Of a stretch of DNA of 16,500 nucleotides, positions 1 to 7,718 are shown piece after piece; within the stretch, counting starts at the first letter, position 1, and each line of letters starts with the position of its first letter. The stretch spans positions 1 to 16,500 of the forward strand of contig CAZHOV010000129.1 in the NCBI GenBank assembly GCA_964534315.1, in the 5' to 3' direction. Under the pieces are notes generated by a model. It was not told where the DNA came from, did no database searches, and worked only from the letters and a program-made list of their open reading frames with translations. Position numbers and translations under genes: made by a program. This DNA is from CAZHOV01 sp964534315. Its GTDB lineage: Bacteria; Bacteroidota; Bacteroidia; Chitinophagales; Saprospiraceae.

Positions 1-63
1 ACCTTGAAACCTTGAAACCTTGAAACCTTGAAACCTTGAAACCTTGAAACCTTGAAACCTTGA
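1..63. repeat. 8-bp tandem repeat, about 7.9 copies
   Basis: The octamer ACCTTGAA is repeated head to tail seven full times plus a seven-base partial copy, with no mismatches. It begins at the first base of the window, so the array probably extends to the left. There are no spacers between units, so it is not a CRISPR array. It lies outside any gene I can support. Perfect short arrays like this change copy number by replication slippage; whether it has a function is unknown. Confidence 0.95.
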
Positions 64-77
64 TGGAGGGAGACCTT

Positions 78-126
78 AGAAAAAGGGTTAAGGGCTGGGA
101 ATGCCTTTGGCCCTTTTTCTTTTTAA
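78..126. terminator. candidate intrinsic terminator
   Basis: A ten-base exact inverted repeat (AGAAAAAGGG at 78-87, CCCTTTTTCT at 111-120) encloses a 23-base loop and is followed by further T residues on the + strand. The stem is A/T-rich at its base and the loop is large. It could end transcription of a gene left of the window, or work on the - strand where the A-run becomes T-rich. The evidence is structural only. Confidence 0.35.
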
Positions 127-150
127 ATATTTCATAATCCTCCTAAATCC

Positions 151-347
151 TAATTTAACGTGAGGTTCGACTTTAATAAAAATAAAAAAAGCCTCCCGCG
201 CCCTTGGTCCCTGAAGGGAAATCAGCCCGCACATAAAAAATTGGAGCGTTGGCCCTCCTTTAGGAATAAAAGGCGAGCGTTGGCAAGAGAAACAATTTTT
301 AAAACATTGGTTATCAAACACAAATTCCCGAACCTCACGTTAATTTA
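151..347. mobile_element. MITE-like element with terminal inverted repeats
   Basis: Fifteen bases (TTAACGTGAGGTTCG, 155-169) recur exactly as their reverse complement at 329-343. Allowing one mismatch, the inverted ends extend to 151 and 347. The interior has a 10-bp direct repeat (GAGCGTTGGC at 244-253 and 275-284) and a small hairpin (208-219). No transposase is encoded. A 62-codon frame from a GTG at 160 runs through the element but ends inside the right inverted repeat and shows no domain, so I do not call it a gene. I see no clear target-site duplication. A non-autonomous element or other dispersed intergenic repeat is the best reading; a long-spaced regulatory inverted repeat is the alternative. 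Confidence 0.45.
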
Positions 348-355
348 AACCGCAA

Positions 356-505
356 ATGAAGACGAAAATAAATCCCGATCGATATTTTTTTACAGGAATA
401 GCCATTTGGTTTACGATTATCGGTTTTTGGGGATTTGCACCATCCTTTTATTTGTTGCCATTTGATCAAGCTGCCGAGCCTGTTCAAATACATCTCTATA
501 AATAA
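356..505 (+). pseudogene. truncated N-terminus of a multi-pass membrane protein
   Basis: An ATG opens a 49-codon frame whose product starts with a charged segment (KINPDRYFFTG) followed by a hydrophobic helix rich in aromatic residues (about residues 14-34), a short linker with Pro, and IHLYK before a TAA. From memory this pattern (PDRYFYTGIA..GFAPSFYL..P.P.HLH.HG) is the beginning of a family of small multi-helix membrane proteins in marine bacteria, where the remaining helices should follow the HLH region. Here they are absent and an unrelated coding frame begins at once. The simplest explanation is that a deletion or rearrangement at about position 500 removed the rest. The family identity is recalled, not searched; the truncation is directly visible. 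Confidence 0.5.
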
Positions 506-1189
506 TTGCTACTTGAAAAGATTACTTTTATATTCGAATCAAAAAGGGTTGTGAAAGAGATTTTTGACGACATAAAAAATGCCTTTTGGAAAGACGAGCG
601 GGTGTTGGAATATGAGCAGATCGCTAAGGAACATGAGTTTCAATTTAGCGCTCGTATCGGCTTTGCCGAGCAGCCTTACGGATTAAAGGGCATGCAGTTA
701 TTTCAAGGAGAGAAGGCCAAAAGGCTTAATGGCATTTTGAAAAAAGATATCGAGCTGGGGGCTTCGGTCGTGCGGATTTATGATTACATCTACTATGGTG
801 GGTCAGCGACCAGAAAAAATACAGTGTTTGAGTATTTTATCCCTGAAATAGAGCTTAGCAAGTTTTTAATCCGGCCTAAAAGAAGGTCTGCCAAATTGAG
901 GTCGCTTTTCTTTAAACGTCAATCCATTTTTCCAAGCCTATCTTATTTCAACAAAAGATATGAAATCAGCGAGGCTGATCCAGATAAAATAGAAGTAGAA
1001 TTGAATGAAGAATTTTTAGAACTTCTTGCTGAACAGAAAGGTATCTGGGTGGAAGGTGATAATAACTACTTGATCTTTTACCTCAAAAATAAACTTATTC
1101 CTGTAGGTGAAATGATGGACTACTATACCATAACGCTAGACCTGCTAGACCGATTTTTGTATGGTCATTCCAATGAAGAATTTGTTTGA
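506..1189 (+). CDS. conserved hypothetical protein, possibly 5'-truncated
   Basis: The open frame encodes up to 227 residues without signal peptide or membrane helix. The middle and C-terminal parts (VRIYDYIYYGGS, then IRPKRR, FNKRYEIS.ADPDKIEVEL, WVEGDNNYLIFY) follow the layout of a widespread DUF-type hypothetical family that carries FDY-TTGSG, RRY-LRG-DE and VEG-LL-YR motifs. The family has no assigned function that I know of. The only possible start near the 5' end is the TTG at 506, directly after the stop of the membrane-protein stub, and there is no ribosome-binding site; the next Met is about residue 63. The gene may therefore have lost its natural beginning in the rearrangement at about 500 and may no longer be expressed. 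Coding character is convincing; function is unknown. Confidence 0.5.
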   Translation: MLLEKITFIFESKRVVKEIFDDIKNAFWKDERVLEYEQIAKEHEFQFSARIGFAEQPYGLKGMQLFQGEKAKRLNGILKKDIELGASVVRIYDYIYYGGSATRKNTVFEYFIPEIELSKFLIRPKRRSAKLRSLFFKRQSIFPSLSYFNKRYEISEADPDKIEVELNEEFLELLAEQKGIWVEGDNNYLIFYLKNKLIPVGEMMDYYTITLDLLDRFLYGHSNEEFV

Positions 1190-1320
1190 TGATTCCAAGA
1201 GAGGAGGGTTTTATAAAAAAATCAAAATAAGGTTCTACAAAAATAAAATTTTTCTTATTTTAGCAAAAAATAGATTTTAAGATCATTTGGTTGATCTTAT
1301 TTGGGGGTTTTACCGACTTC

Positions 1321-1485
1321 ATGCTTCCTCCCTTAACGTTTAACGAATATATGTCTCTGAAAGGACTTGAAAGAACTATTCAACCCATTGACCTGAAATG
1401 GAAAGATTATATCACTGAGTTTTATACTTCCTCTCATCTCACCGAATTGAACAAGCATTTTCTGGATTATATAAATTTTGTGTAG
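1321..1485 (+). pseudogene. fragment of an AAA-family ATPase (DUF4143-type)
   Basis: A short frame reads PPLTFNEYMSLKGLE near its start and LNKHFLDYINF near its end. These match the central segment of the prokaryotic ATP-binding proteins that join an AAA ATPase to a DUF4143 domain, where the usual text is LPPLTFxEYxxL and LNxHFxDYIxxGGYPE. The Walker A and B motifs that should precede it and the DUF4143 domain that should follow are missing. The frame stops exactly where GGYPE is expected. In-frame codons run a little further upstream (from 1291) without family resemblance. This is a decayed internal piece, about 55 of roughly 380-400 residues. Confidence 0.6.
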
Positions 1486-1733
1486 AGAATCAACTTGATT
1501 ACCCAATCGTAACAACTATCGATGCAGAAGGAGTGAAAAAATTTAAAGAACTAAATATACAGTTTTTACCCTCTTCAGCTTACGCCTATACTGTTGGTCG
1601 TAATACACTGAGGCAAAAGAAGACAAGCTAAAAGCCTATGCTCCAGAGATTCAGGAATATTAGATCCTACCGATGCTTTCTATGCGACCTCTCGAGACGC
1701 TAATATTTCGTACCTTTGGCTCAATTCTCTACC
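1467..1733 (+). pseudogene. unidentified coding remnant with two frameshifts
   Basis: Three protein-like segments follow one another in different frames. The first, about 1467-1631, contains DYPIVTTIDAEGVKKF and LPSSAYAYTVG; the second, 1610-1663, reads EAKEDKLKAYAPEIQEY; the third, about 1660-1733, reads LDPTDAFYATSRDANISYLW. Joined, they look like one continuous protein interrupted by two frame changes. It abuts the AAA-ATPase piece directly, so one break joined two unrelated genes or both were eroded. I do not recognise the family. The 3' end overlaps the probable promoter of the next gene, so nothing here is likely to be translated usefully. Confidence 0.4.
1711..1718 (+). promoter_or_regulatory. 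-7 box for the PorU2-like gene
   Basis: TACCTTTG matches the Bacteroidota -7 consensus TAnnTTTG in all defined positions and lies 27 bases before the ATG at 1746, a normal leader length. No TTG is found at the ideal -33 spacing, so strength is uncertain. If used, transcription would begin after the TTG at 1716, which supports the ATG at 1746 as the start. Confidence 0.4.
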
Positions 1734-1745
1734 AGCAAACTAAGC

Positions 1746-4700
1746 ATGAAAAACGTCATCCTGAGCATTCTGATCCTTAGCATAGGTACGGTAAGCCTTA
1801 CCGCACAGATCTTCAATACGACCGATACGATATACGGGAATGAATGGATTGATTTTTCCAAATCGTATGTTAAAATAAAGGTCGGAGAAGATGGGATATA
1901 TAAAGTGTCTAAACAGCCCCTTGAAGCAGCCGGATTTCCGGTAAATTCCGTCCAAGCGAATCGGTTTCAACTGTTTTATCTCGGAGAAGAAATACCAATC
2001 CGAACATCCACTAACGGAATTTTGGGCAATGCCGATTACTTCGAATTCTATGGCCAACAAAATCGCTCTCAACTAGACCAGCACCTCTTCAAAAACCCTG
2101 AGGAAGAAATGCTTAATCCGGATTATGGCCTATTTACTGATTCTTCTGCTTATTTCCTTACCTGGACCGACACCGGGGATCCCACCGCCCGGTTTACTTT
2201 TCAAAATAATAACCCCAATCCGGGACTTACCCCAGAACCCTGGTTTTGGGAAACAAAAAAATTGAATTTTCATTCTACGCCCATCAATAAACGGTACGAC
2301 AATCAATTCCTGGTCGCTTACTCCCACTTCGATGAAGCGGAAGGGTTTGCCGGCTCCTTTTCCAAGTTTCATCAATTTGATCTGGACTTTCCATCCTTCT
2401 TCGATCCTGATCCGGATGCAAGTGTCCATATAAGAATGGTCTCCGATCCGGGCGATCACGAACTGGAAATACGATTAGATGGTGAAGTCCTGAACCAGAG
2501 TACTCCCGGAAGCTATGAACTGCTGGACTTTGAATTTCCCATAGCTAATAATCAGGTGGATGATTTGATGGCGCTGGAAGTGGAAGGGTTTATTAATAAT
2601 TCCGATCGGTATGCGGTTGCTATGATCGATTGGACGTATAAAAAATCCTTTGATTTTGAAGATCAGTCTGTCTATTTTTTCTCGTTTGAAGGAAGCAACG
2701 CTCAACGGTATTTTGAGATCCAGCAGGTTGATCTGGATGGAAATACCTTGCTCTTGTACGATTTGACCAATGAAACCTATCTGGAGCCAGCTATTGAGGG
2801 AGCTAACGTCACTTTTGTGTTGCCTGCTTCCGCTCAATCTGCCAATTTTTGTCTGGTTAACCTGCAAACCGGTATCAAATCAGTATCTGCCGTGACTCCG
2901 GTAACCTTTGAAAACCTGAGTACTTCTAGCAGTGATTATTTGATCGTGACCCATTCCAATTTATACAATGATGGTACGGGCAATAATTATGTTGAAGAAT
3001 ACGCCAATTACCGCAGGTCTATGCAGGGCGGTGGTTATGACGTACAGGTGATTGAGGTGAATCAGTTGTATGATCAGTTTGGTTATGGAATTGAAAAGCA
3101 CAGCTTTGGTTTGAGGAGCTTTTTCAATTTTGTTTACCACAAATGGCCGGTCAATCCTACAGTTCTTTTACTGGGGCACGGCTTTGCTTATGACCAGATC
3201 CGGGATGAATCCAGTCCGTTTTTTTCTACTCATTTTGTACCTACTTTTGGCAGTCCCGGTTCTGACAACCTGTTGTTATCGACTAATGAAACCGATGCTC
3301 CTCTGCTGCCGGTAGGGAGGGTAGCTGCCCGCACGCCTGAAGAAATTAGCATCTATCTGGAAAAGGTAAAAACCTACGAGCAAAGTTTTAACCTGCCCAG
3401 GACAGTAGAGAACCTTGCTTGGCGTAAGCGCCTTTTACACTTGGTCGGCGGAGACCCTGGCGAGCAGGATGGTTTTCAGTTTTACCTGGATAATCTAAAA
3501 GATGAAATTGAAAATAATGGCTTTGGGGGGCAGGTAAACACGGTTAAGAAAACGAATTCAGGGCCTATTCAAACGTCTATATCTGATGCGGTTATCGAAG
3601 CTGTCAATGAGGGCATTGTTTTTAAAACCTTTCTCGGGCATGGCGCGGTGGTCAATACCGACTTCGGCCTCGATGATCCTGAGATATTTGATAATGGCGA
3701 TCGCCTGATGACGGTCTTATCGCTGGGATGCCTGACTGGTAATTTATATGACGAGCAAAATAGCGTTAGCGAGCGTTTTCTCTTTGAACCCAACCGGGGA
3801 GCTATCGCCTATATTGCCTCTTCCGGATTTGCTTATCCCAATGTGTTGGGCTTGGTGACCGAAGAAATGTATCGCCTGATCGGAGAAGAGTTGTATGGTG
3901 CAACGCTTGGAGAATGGATGCAAGTTACCCGTGCCGCTTTCGAGGATCAAACTGCCTTTTCGGTAGTGACGTATATACAGCAGCTATCTTTTCATGGCGA
4001 TCCGGCCATTCGGCTCAATCGGTATAAAGCGCCTGATTATGTAGTAGATCCGGCATCTGTAGCTTTTACGCCCTCCATTATTGACGCGCAGGAGGATTCC
4101 TTCCGGTTGAATTTTGAGGTGGTTAATCTGGGCTATTTTCAAAAAGATACCATAGTGGTGCGTTTAGAGCGAACGGTTGGAGGTAATCTGTTTTTTGAGC
4201 GATTGGATACGGTGGTTGTGGAAGGACCGGAAGCATTATTGAATTACACTCTGCCTGTTCTGGGCGAGGAAGGTAGAGGGATCAATACGTTGCTTATTGA
4301 GCTGGATGTTTTCAATCAGACCGAAGAACTCCCTTTTCCCCAGGCTGAAAATAACAATGAATTGGTGCAAAGTAATGGTAAAAGGGGAATAGACTTTTTT
4401 GTGATCGATAACAATGCCTATCCCGTTTTCCCACCCGAGTTTGGCATTTTGACCGAACCGGAACTTACACTCGTCGCTTCTACTACAAATGCTTTTGCGC
4501 CCCTTCAAAAGTACCTTATCGAAATTGATACCACCGAGTATTTCAATAGTTCTCTATTGAGGCGTACCGAAAAAATGAGCGAAGGTGGCATTATTCAGTG
4601 GAAGCCCGATATCCCGTTGAAGGATGAGCGGGTATTTTACTGGCGGATAAGTGTGGACAGCACTTTGACCAGTACTCCCGGATACAATTGGAATACGAGT

Positions 4701-6740
4701 TCTTTTGTATTTCTACCCGGTCGGCCCAAAGGGTGGAATCAGTCGCATTTTTTTCAATATCAAAAAAATGACCTGACGACGATCGCATTGGAAGAACCGG
4801 GCCGGGAATTCGCTTTTGCCAATACAGTAAACAATGTAGTGGGGGAGGCCATGGCTACGACACCTGCCAATAATGACCGCAGCCGCTACCTCATCAACAA
4901 CGACCGGATCTTGAAGACGCCCGGTTGGTTCAATAAAAATCTGACGGTAGTGGTACTCGATCCTGAAACCGGCCAACCTTGGGAAAATGCTCCCGGCGGT
5001 TTATATGGCTCTTTCAACGGCGGTAATCCAATGAAAGGATTTGTCTTTCAGTTCGAATTGGCGGAGAAACGCAAGGCGGTCATGGATTTTATCCGGGATG
5101 TAGTACCCTCCGGGCATTATGTGATGCTATATACGTTTCATCGCAATGGTAACAGCTTTGTGCCGGAAGAATGGGCGGCGGATTCCATTACGTATGGAGA
5201 AAACCTGTTTCAGGTATTGGAGGATCAGGGCGCTCAGTTGGTGCGGCAGTTGGAAGACAAGGGTAGTGTGCCTTACATCTTCGCCTTCATCAAAGATCAG
5301 GAAGTACTTGGCGAGGCTATTGCTCAAGATGAAGATGAGCGTGTAAACGTTATTTTCTCCATGCCGGTATCCTGGAATGAAGGTAAAGTCACTTCCAGGC
5401 TGGTAGGCCCCGCCAAAAGCTGGGCTTCCTTCGAGTGGCAGACCATCGTCGATGACGACCCCAATAATGATAATAGTCATTTGAATATTTACGGGATCAA
5501 TCAGGAGAACAATGAAGAAGTCTTATTACTGGAAGACTTGCCGGAAGATAATATTCTGCTTGGGCAGTTTGATGCAGAGCAGTATCCGTATTTGCGATTG
5601 GAGTATGAAGTGCAAGACACCATTGACCGCACGACACCCCACATTGCTTACTGGCGGGTCTTTTATGAAGGGCTTGGAGACGCTGCCGTTGCGCCCAATA
5701 TTGCTTATTCATTTGAGCGAGACACGCTGAATCAGGGCGAAGACCTACGTTTGAATATGGCCTTTATGAACGCGGGGGATGATCAGTTGGATAGTTTATT
5801 GGTCGGCTATTCCATTCAGGATGCGCAGAATAATGTGATCAATCAGTCGGAGCGCTATATTCCTTTGGCGCTGCTAGATACGTTAGTTGCCAATTTTACA
5901 TTTGACAGTCGCTATTTGAGCGGAAATAACCGGTTGGTCATAGAGGCCAACCCCAATAACGATCAGCCCGAATTGTACCGCTTTAACAATGTTGCCGTTC
6001 AGGACTTTTATGTAAAAGAAGACGAGAAAAATCCGCTGTTGGATGTCACTTTTGACGGTATTCATATCTTGGATGGCGATCTGGTATCGGCCAAGCCCTT
6101 CGTGGTGGTAGCCTTGAGAGATGAGAACCCTTATTTGCCATTGACCGATACGGCCTCCATTGAAATGACGCTGACTTACCCCGATGGTAGTGTGCAGCCC
6201 TTGCGGTTTTCAGATCCGACCATTCAGTTCTTTCCGGCCTCGGGTAGTAAAAATGAGGCCCGGGTAGAGTGGGAGCCGCAGTTCAAGCAAAGCGGGCTGT
6301 ATTACTTAAGGGTAAACGGGCGCGATGCCAGTGATAATGAGGCGGGCAGTTTAGATTATGAAGTGTCTTTCGAGGTGATTACCAAGCGCATGATCTCTAA
6401 TGTTTTGCCATATCCCAATCCCTTTTCCACCGCTTGCCGGTTTATTTATACCCTGACGGGAGACAAATCGCCTGATTACTTTAAGATACAGATCATGACT
6501 GTTTCCGGACGTATTGTCAAGGAAATTACCCAGGAGGAGTTTGGTCTTTTAAAAGTTGGGACGCATCAGTCGGATTATGTATGGGACGGGACCGATACTT
6601 ACGGAAATCAGCTGGCCAATGGCGTTTATTTGTACCGAGTGATTGCCAGGAATCAGAACGATGGAGCCTTAGAGCGCTACGAGACTGCTGCCGACCGGTT
6701 TTTCAAAAAAGATTTTGGGAAATTGGTGATAATGCGGTAA
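1746..6740 (+). CDS. porU2: PorU2-like C25-family T9SS sortase/peptidase
   Basis: A 1664-residue exported protein of the gingipain-related C25 family, resembling PorU, the T9SS protease that cleaves cargo C-terminal signals and attaches cargo to the cell surface; here it resembles the longer PorU2 group. A signal peptide (residues 1-21, ending SLTAQ) is followed by a PorU-type N-terminal domain (YVKIKVGEDGIYKV). The peptidase domain spans about 396-755, with catalytic His632 in FLGHGA and Cys662 in SLGCLTG, preceded by LPVGRVAARTPEE and ended by HGDPAIRL. CARDB/Ig-like segments fill about 760-1550. The last 115 residues (YPNPFS..., ending GKLVIMR) look like a T9SS C-terminal domain. The ATG at 1746 is chosen over the TTG at 1716 because it begins the signal peptide exactly. 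It heads a likely operon. The family is clear; a true sortase role is inferred. Confidence 0.85.
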   Translation: MKNVILSILILSIGTVSLTAQIFNTTDTIYGNEWIDFSKSYVKIKVGEDGIYKVSKQPLEAAGFPVNSVQANRFQLFYLGEEIPIRTSTNGILGNADYFEFYGQQNRSQLDQHLFKNPEEEMLNPDYGLFTDSSAYFLTWTDTGDPTARFTFQNNNPNPGLTPEPWFWETKKLNFHSTPINKRYDNQFLVAYSHFDEAEGFAGSFSKFHQFDLDFPSFFDPDPDASVHIRMVSDPGDHELEIRLDGEVLNQSTPGSYELLDFEFPIANNQVDDLMALEVEGFINNSDRYAVAMIDWTYKKSFDFEDQSVYFFSFEGSNAQRYFEIQQVDLDGNTLLLYDLTNETYLEPAIEGANVTFVLPASAQSANFCLVNLQTGIKSVSAVTPVTFENLSTSSSDYLIVTHSNLYNDGTGNNYVEEYANYRRSMQGGGYDVQVIEVNQLYDQFGYGIEKHSFGLRSFFNFVYHKWPVNPTVLLLGHGFAYDQIRDESSPFFSTHFVPTFGSPGSDNLLLSTNETDAPLLPVGRVAARTPEEISIYLEKVKTYEQSFNLPRTVENLAWRKRLLHLVGGDPGEQDGFQFYLDNLKDEIENNGFGGQVNTVKKTNSGPIQTSISDAVIEAVNEGIVFKTFLGHGAVVNTDFGLDDPEIFDNGDRLMTVLSLGCLTGNLYDEQNSVSERFLFEPNRGAIAYIASSGFAYPNVLGLVTEEMYRLIGEELYGATLGEWMQVTRAAFEDQTAFSVVTYIQQLSFHGDPAIRLNRYKAPDYVVDPASVAFTPSIIDAQEDSFRLNFEVVNLGYFQKDTIVVRLERTVGGNLFFERLDTVVVEGPEALLNYTLPVLGEEGRGINTLLIELDVFNQTEELPFPQAENNNELVQSNGKRGIDFFVIDNNAYPVFPPEFGILTEPELTLVASTTNAFAPLQKYLIEIDTTEYFNSSLLRRTEKMSEGGIIQWKPDIPLKDERVFYWRISVDSTLTSTPGYNWNTSSFVFLPGRPKGWNQSHFFQYQKNDLTTIALEEPGREFAFANTVNNVVGEAMATTPANNDRSRYLINNDRILKTPGWFNKNLTVVVLDPETGQPWENAPGGLYGSFNGGNPMKGFVFQFELAEKRKAVMDFIRDVVPSGHYVMLYTFHRNGNSFVPEEWAADSITYGENLFQVLEDQGAQLVRQLEDKGSVPYIFAFIKDQEVLGEAIAQDEDERVNVIFSMPVSWNEGKVTSRLVGPAKSWASFEWQTIVDDDPNNDNSHLNIYGINQENNEEVLLLEDLPEDNILLGQFDAEQYPYLRLEYEVQDTIDRTTPHIAYWRVFYEGLGDAAVAPNIAYSFERDTLNQGEDLRLNMAFMNAGDDQLDSLLVGYSIQDAQNNVINQSERYIPLALLDTLVANFTFDSRYLSGNNRLVIEANPNNDQPELYRFNNVAVQDFYVKEDEKNPLLDVTFDGIHILDGDLVSAKPFVVVALRDENPYLPLTDTASIEMTLTYPDGSVQPLRFSDPTIQFFPASGSKNEARVEWEPQFKQSGLYYLRVNGRDASDNEAGSLDYEVSFEVITKRMISNVLPYPNPFSTACRFIYTLTGDKSPDYFKIQIMTVSGRIVKEITQEEFGLLKVGTHQSDYVWDGTDTYGNQLANGVYLYRVIARNQNDGALERYETAADRFFKKDFGKLVIMR

Positions 6741-6761
6741 CTTTTCACAAAAATAAAAGAG

Positions 6762-7718
6762 ATGAAAAAAGTATCCAATTCCAATACCAAGGTGCAGATA
6801 TTAAAGGCGTATGCCGAATTAGTTGAAGCGCTCAAAGAAGAGCGATCACAAAAGACAGCTCTTCAAAATGAGATCAAGAAAAAGGCACAACTCCTGGAAA
6901 AAGTAAAAGAGCAAACCTCTGAGGGAGGGACATCTGAGACAATCCAGGCATTGAGGGGAGCGTTGAATAAACACTTGGATAAATTGGAGCATTCTATTTT
7001 GGAAGAAGAAGCGAAGTTTAGGGAACTCAAGGAGGCAATAGAAGTGGAAAAAGGAATGTTGGAAGAATTGTACAAAGTAAAGGCAGAAGCTGAAAGTTTG
7101 GAAGCGTTGATCCTCACCAACCGCCAATCGAAAGAAAAGCTGGAGGAGGAGTTGGCAGAGCGGAAAGCTGCTCTCGAAAAGGAAATAACCAATACAAAAG
7201 AAGAGTGGAAGCGGGAGCAGGAGGAATATGAATACAATTTAAAAATTAAACGAAGAAATGAAGAAGATGCTTATCAACAGAAAAAGCAAAAACAGGAAAA
7301 GGAACTAAAAGAGCAAAAAATAGAATTTGAAAAAAGTATCAGTGATCGTGAGAATGCAGTGAAGGAGAAGGAAGAAGAACTTGAGCGGTTAAGAAAAGAA
7401 GTGGACTCTTTTGATCAGGTGATAGCACAGAAAATAAAGGAAACCAGGGAGGCGGTTACAGATCAAATGCAAAAAGAATTTGATTATAAACAAAAATTGG
7501 ATGTTAAAGACCTGGAGTCTGAAATATCACTGCATAAACAAACTATTGAGAGTTTGAAAGTAAAAGTAGAAGAGCAGCAAAACTATATTAACAGCTTATC
7601 CAATAGAACTGAATTTGCTACTCAGCAAGTAAAAGACATTGCCATGAAGGCTATAGAGAATTCGGGAACAAGAACATTTACAATCCCGTCTTCTGATAAA
7701 CCAAAGGAAGATAATTAG
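6762..7718 (+). CDS. long coiled-coil protein of unknown function
   Basis: A 318-residue, highly charged protein with no signal peptide or membrane helix. It opens with a short segment (NTKVQILKAYAELVEALKEE) reminiscent of a conserved N-terminal motif in bacterial coiled-coil proteins, then is almost wholly Glu/Lys-rich heptad-like sequence (about residues 20-275) with only a brief Gly/Ser break near 53-57. The conserved tail reads QVKDIAMKAIENSG. Such proteins are probably cytoplasmic scaffolds; no activity can be assigned. It starts 21 bases after the PorU2-like stop with AAAAGAG before the ATG, and its stop overlaps the next start by 1 nt, so all three genes are probably cotranscribed. I recall similar proteins across several phyla without known function. 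Confidence 0.8.
   Translation: MKKVSNSNTKVQILKAYAELVEALKEERSQKTALQNEIKKKAQLLEKVKEQTSEGGTSETIQALRGALNKHLDKLEHSILEEEAKFRELKEAIEVEKGMLEELYKVKAEAESLEALILTNRQSKEKLEEELAERKAALEKEITNTKEEWKREQEEYEYNLKIKRRNEEDAYQQKKQKQEKELKEQKIEFEKSISDRENAVKEKEEELERLRKEVDSFDQVIAQKIKETREAVTDQMQKEFDYKQKLDVKDLESEISLHKQTIESLKVKVEEQQNYINSLSNRTEFATQQVKDIAMKAIENSGTRTFTIPSSDKPKEDN

Noticed and set aside
1..63. CRISPR array
   Set aside because: Units are contiguous 8-mers without spacers.
88..321. 77-codon minus-strand frame across the terminator hairpin and the inverted-repeat element
   Set aside because: It covers unrelated structural features and has no recognisable protein pattern.
160..348. 62-codon open frame inside the inverted-repeat element
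   Set aside because: It starts with GTG without a ribosome-binding site, ends inside the right inverted repeat, and is explained by the element itself.
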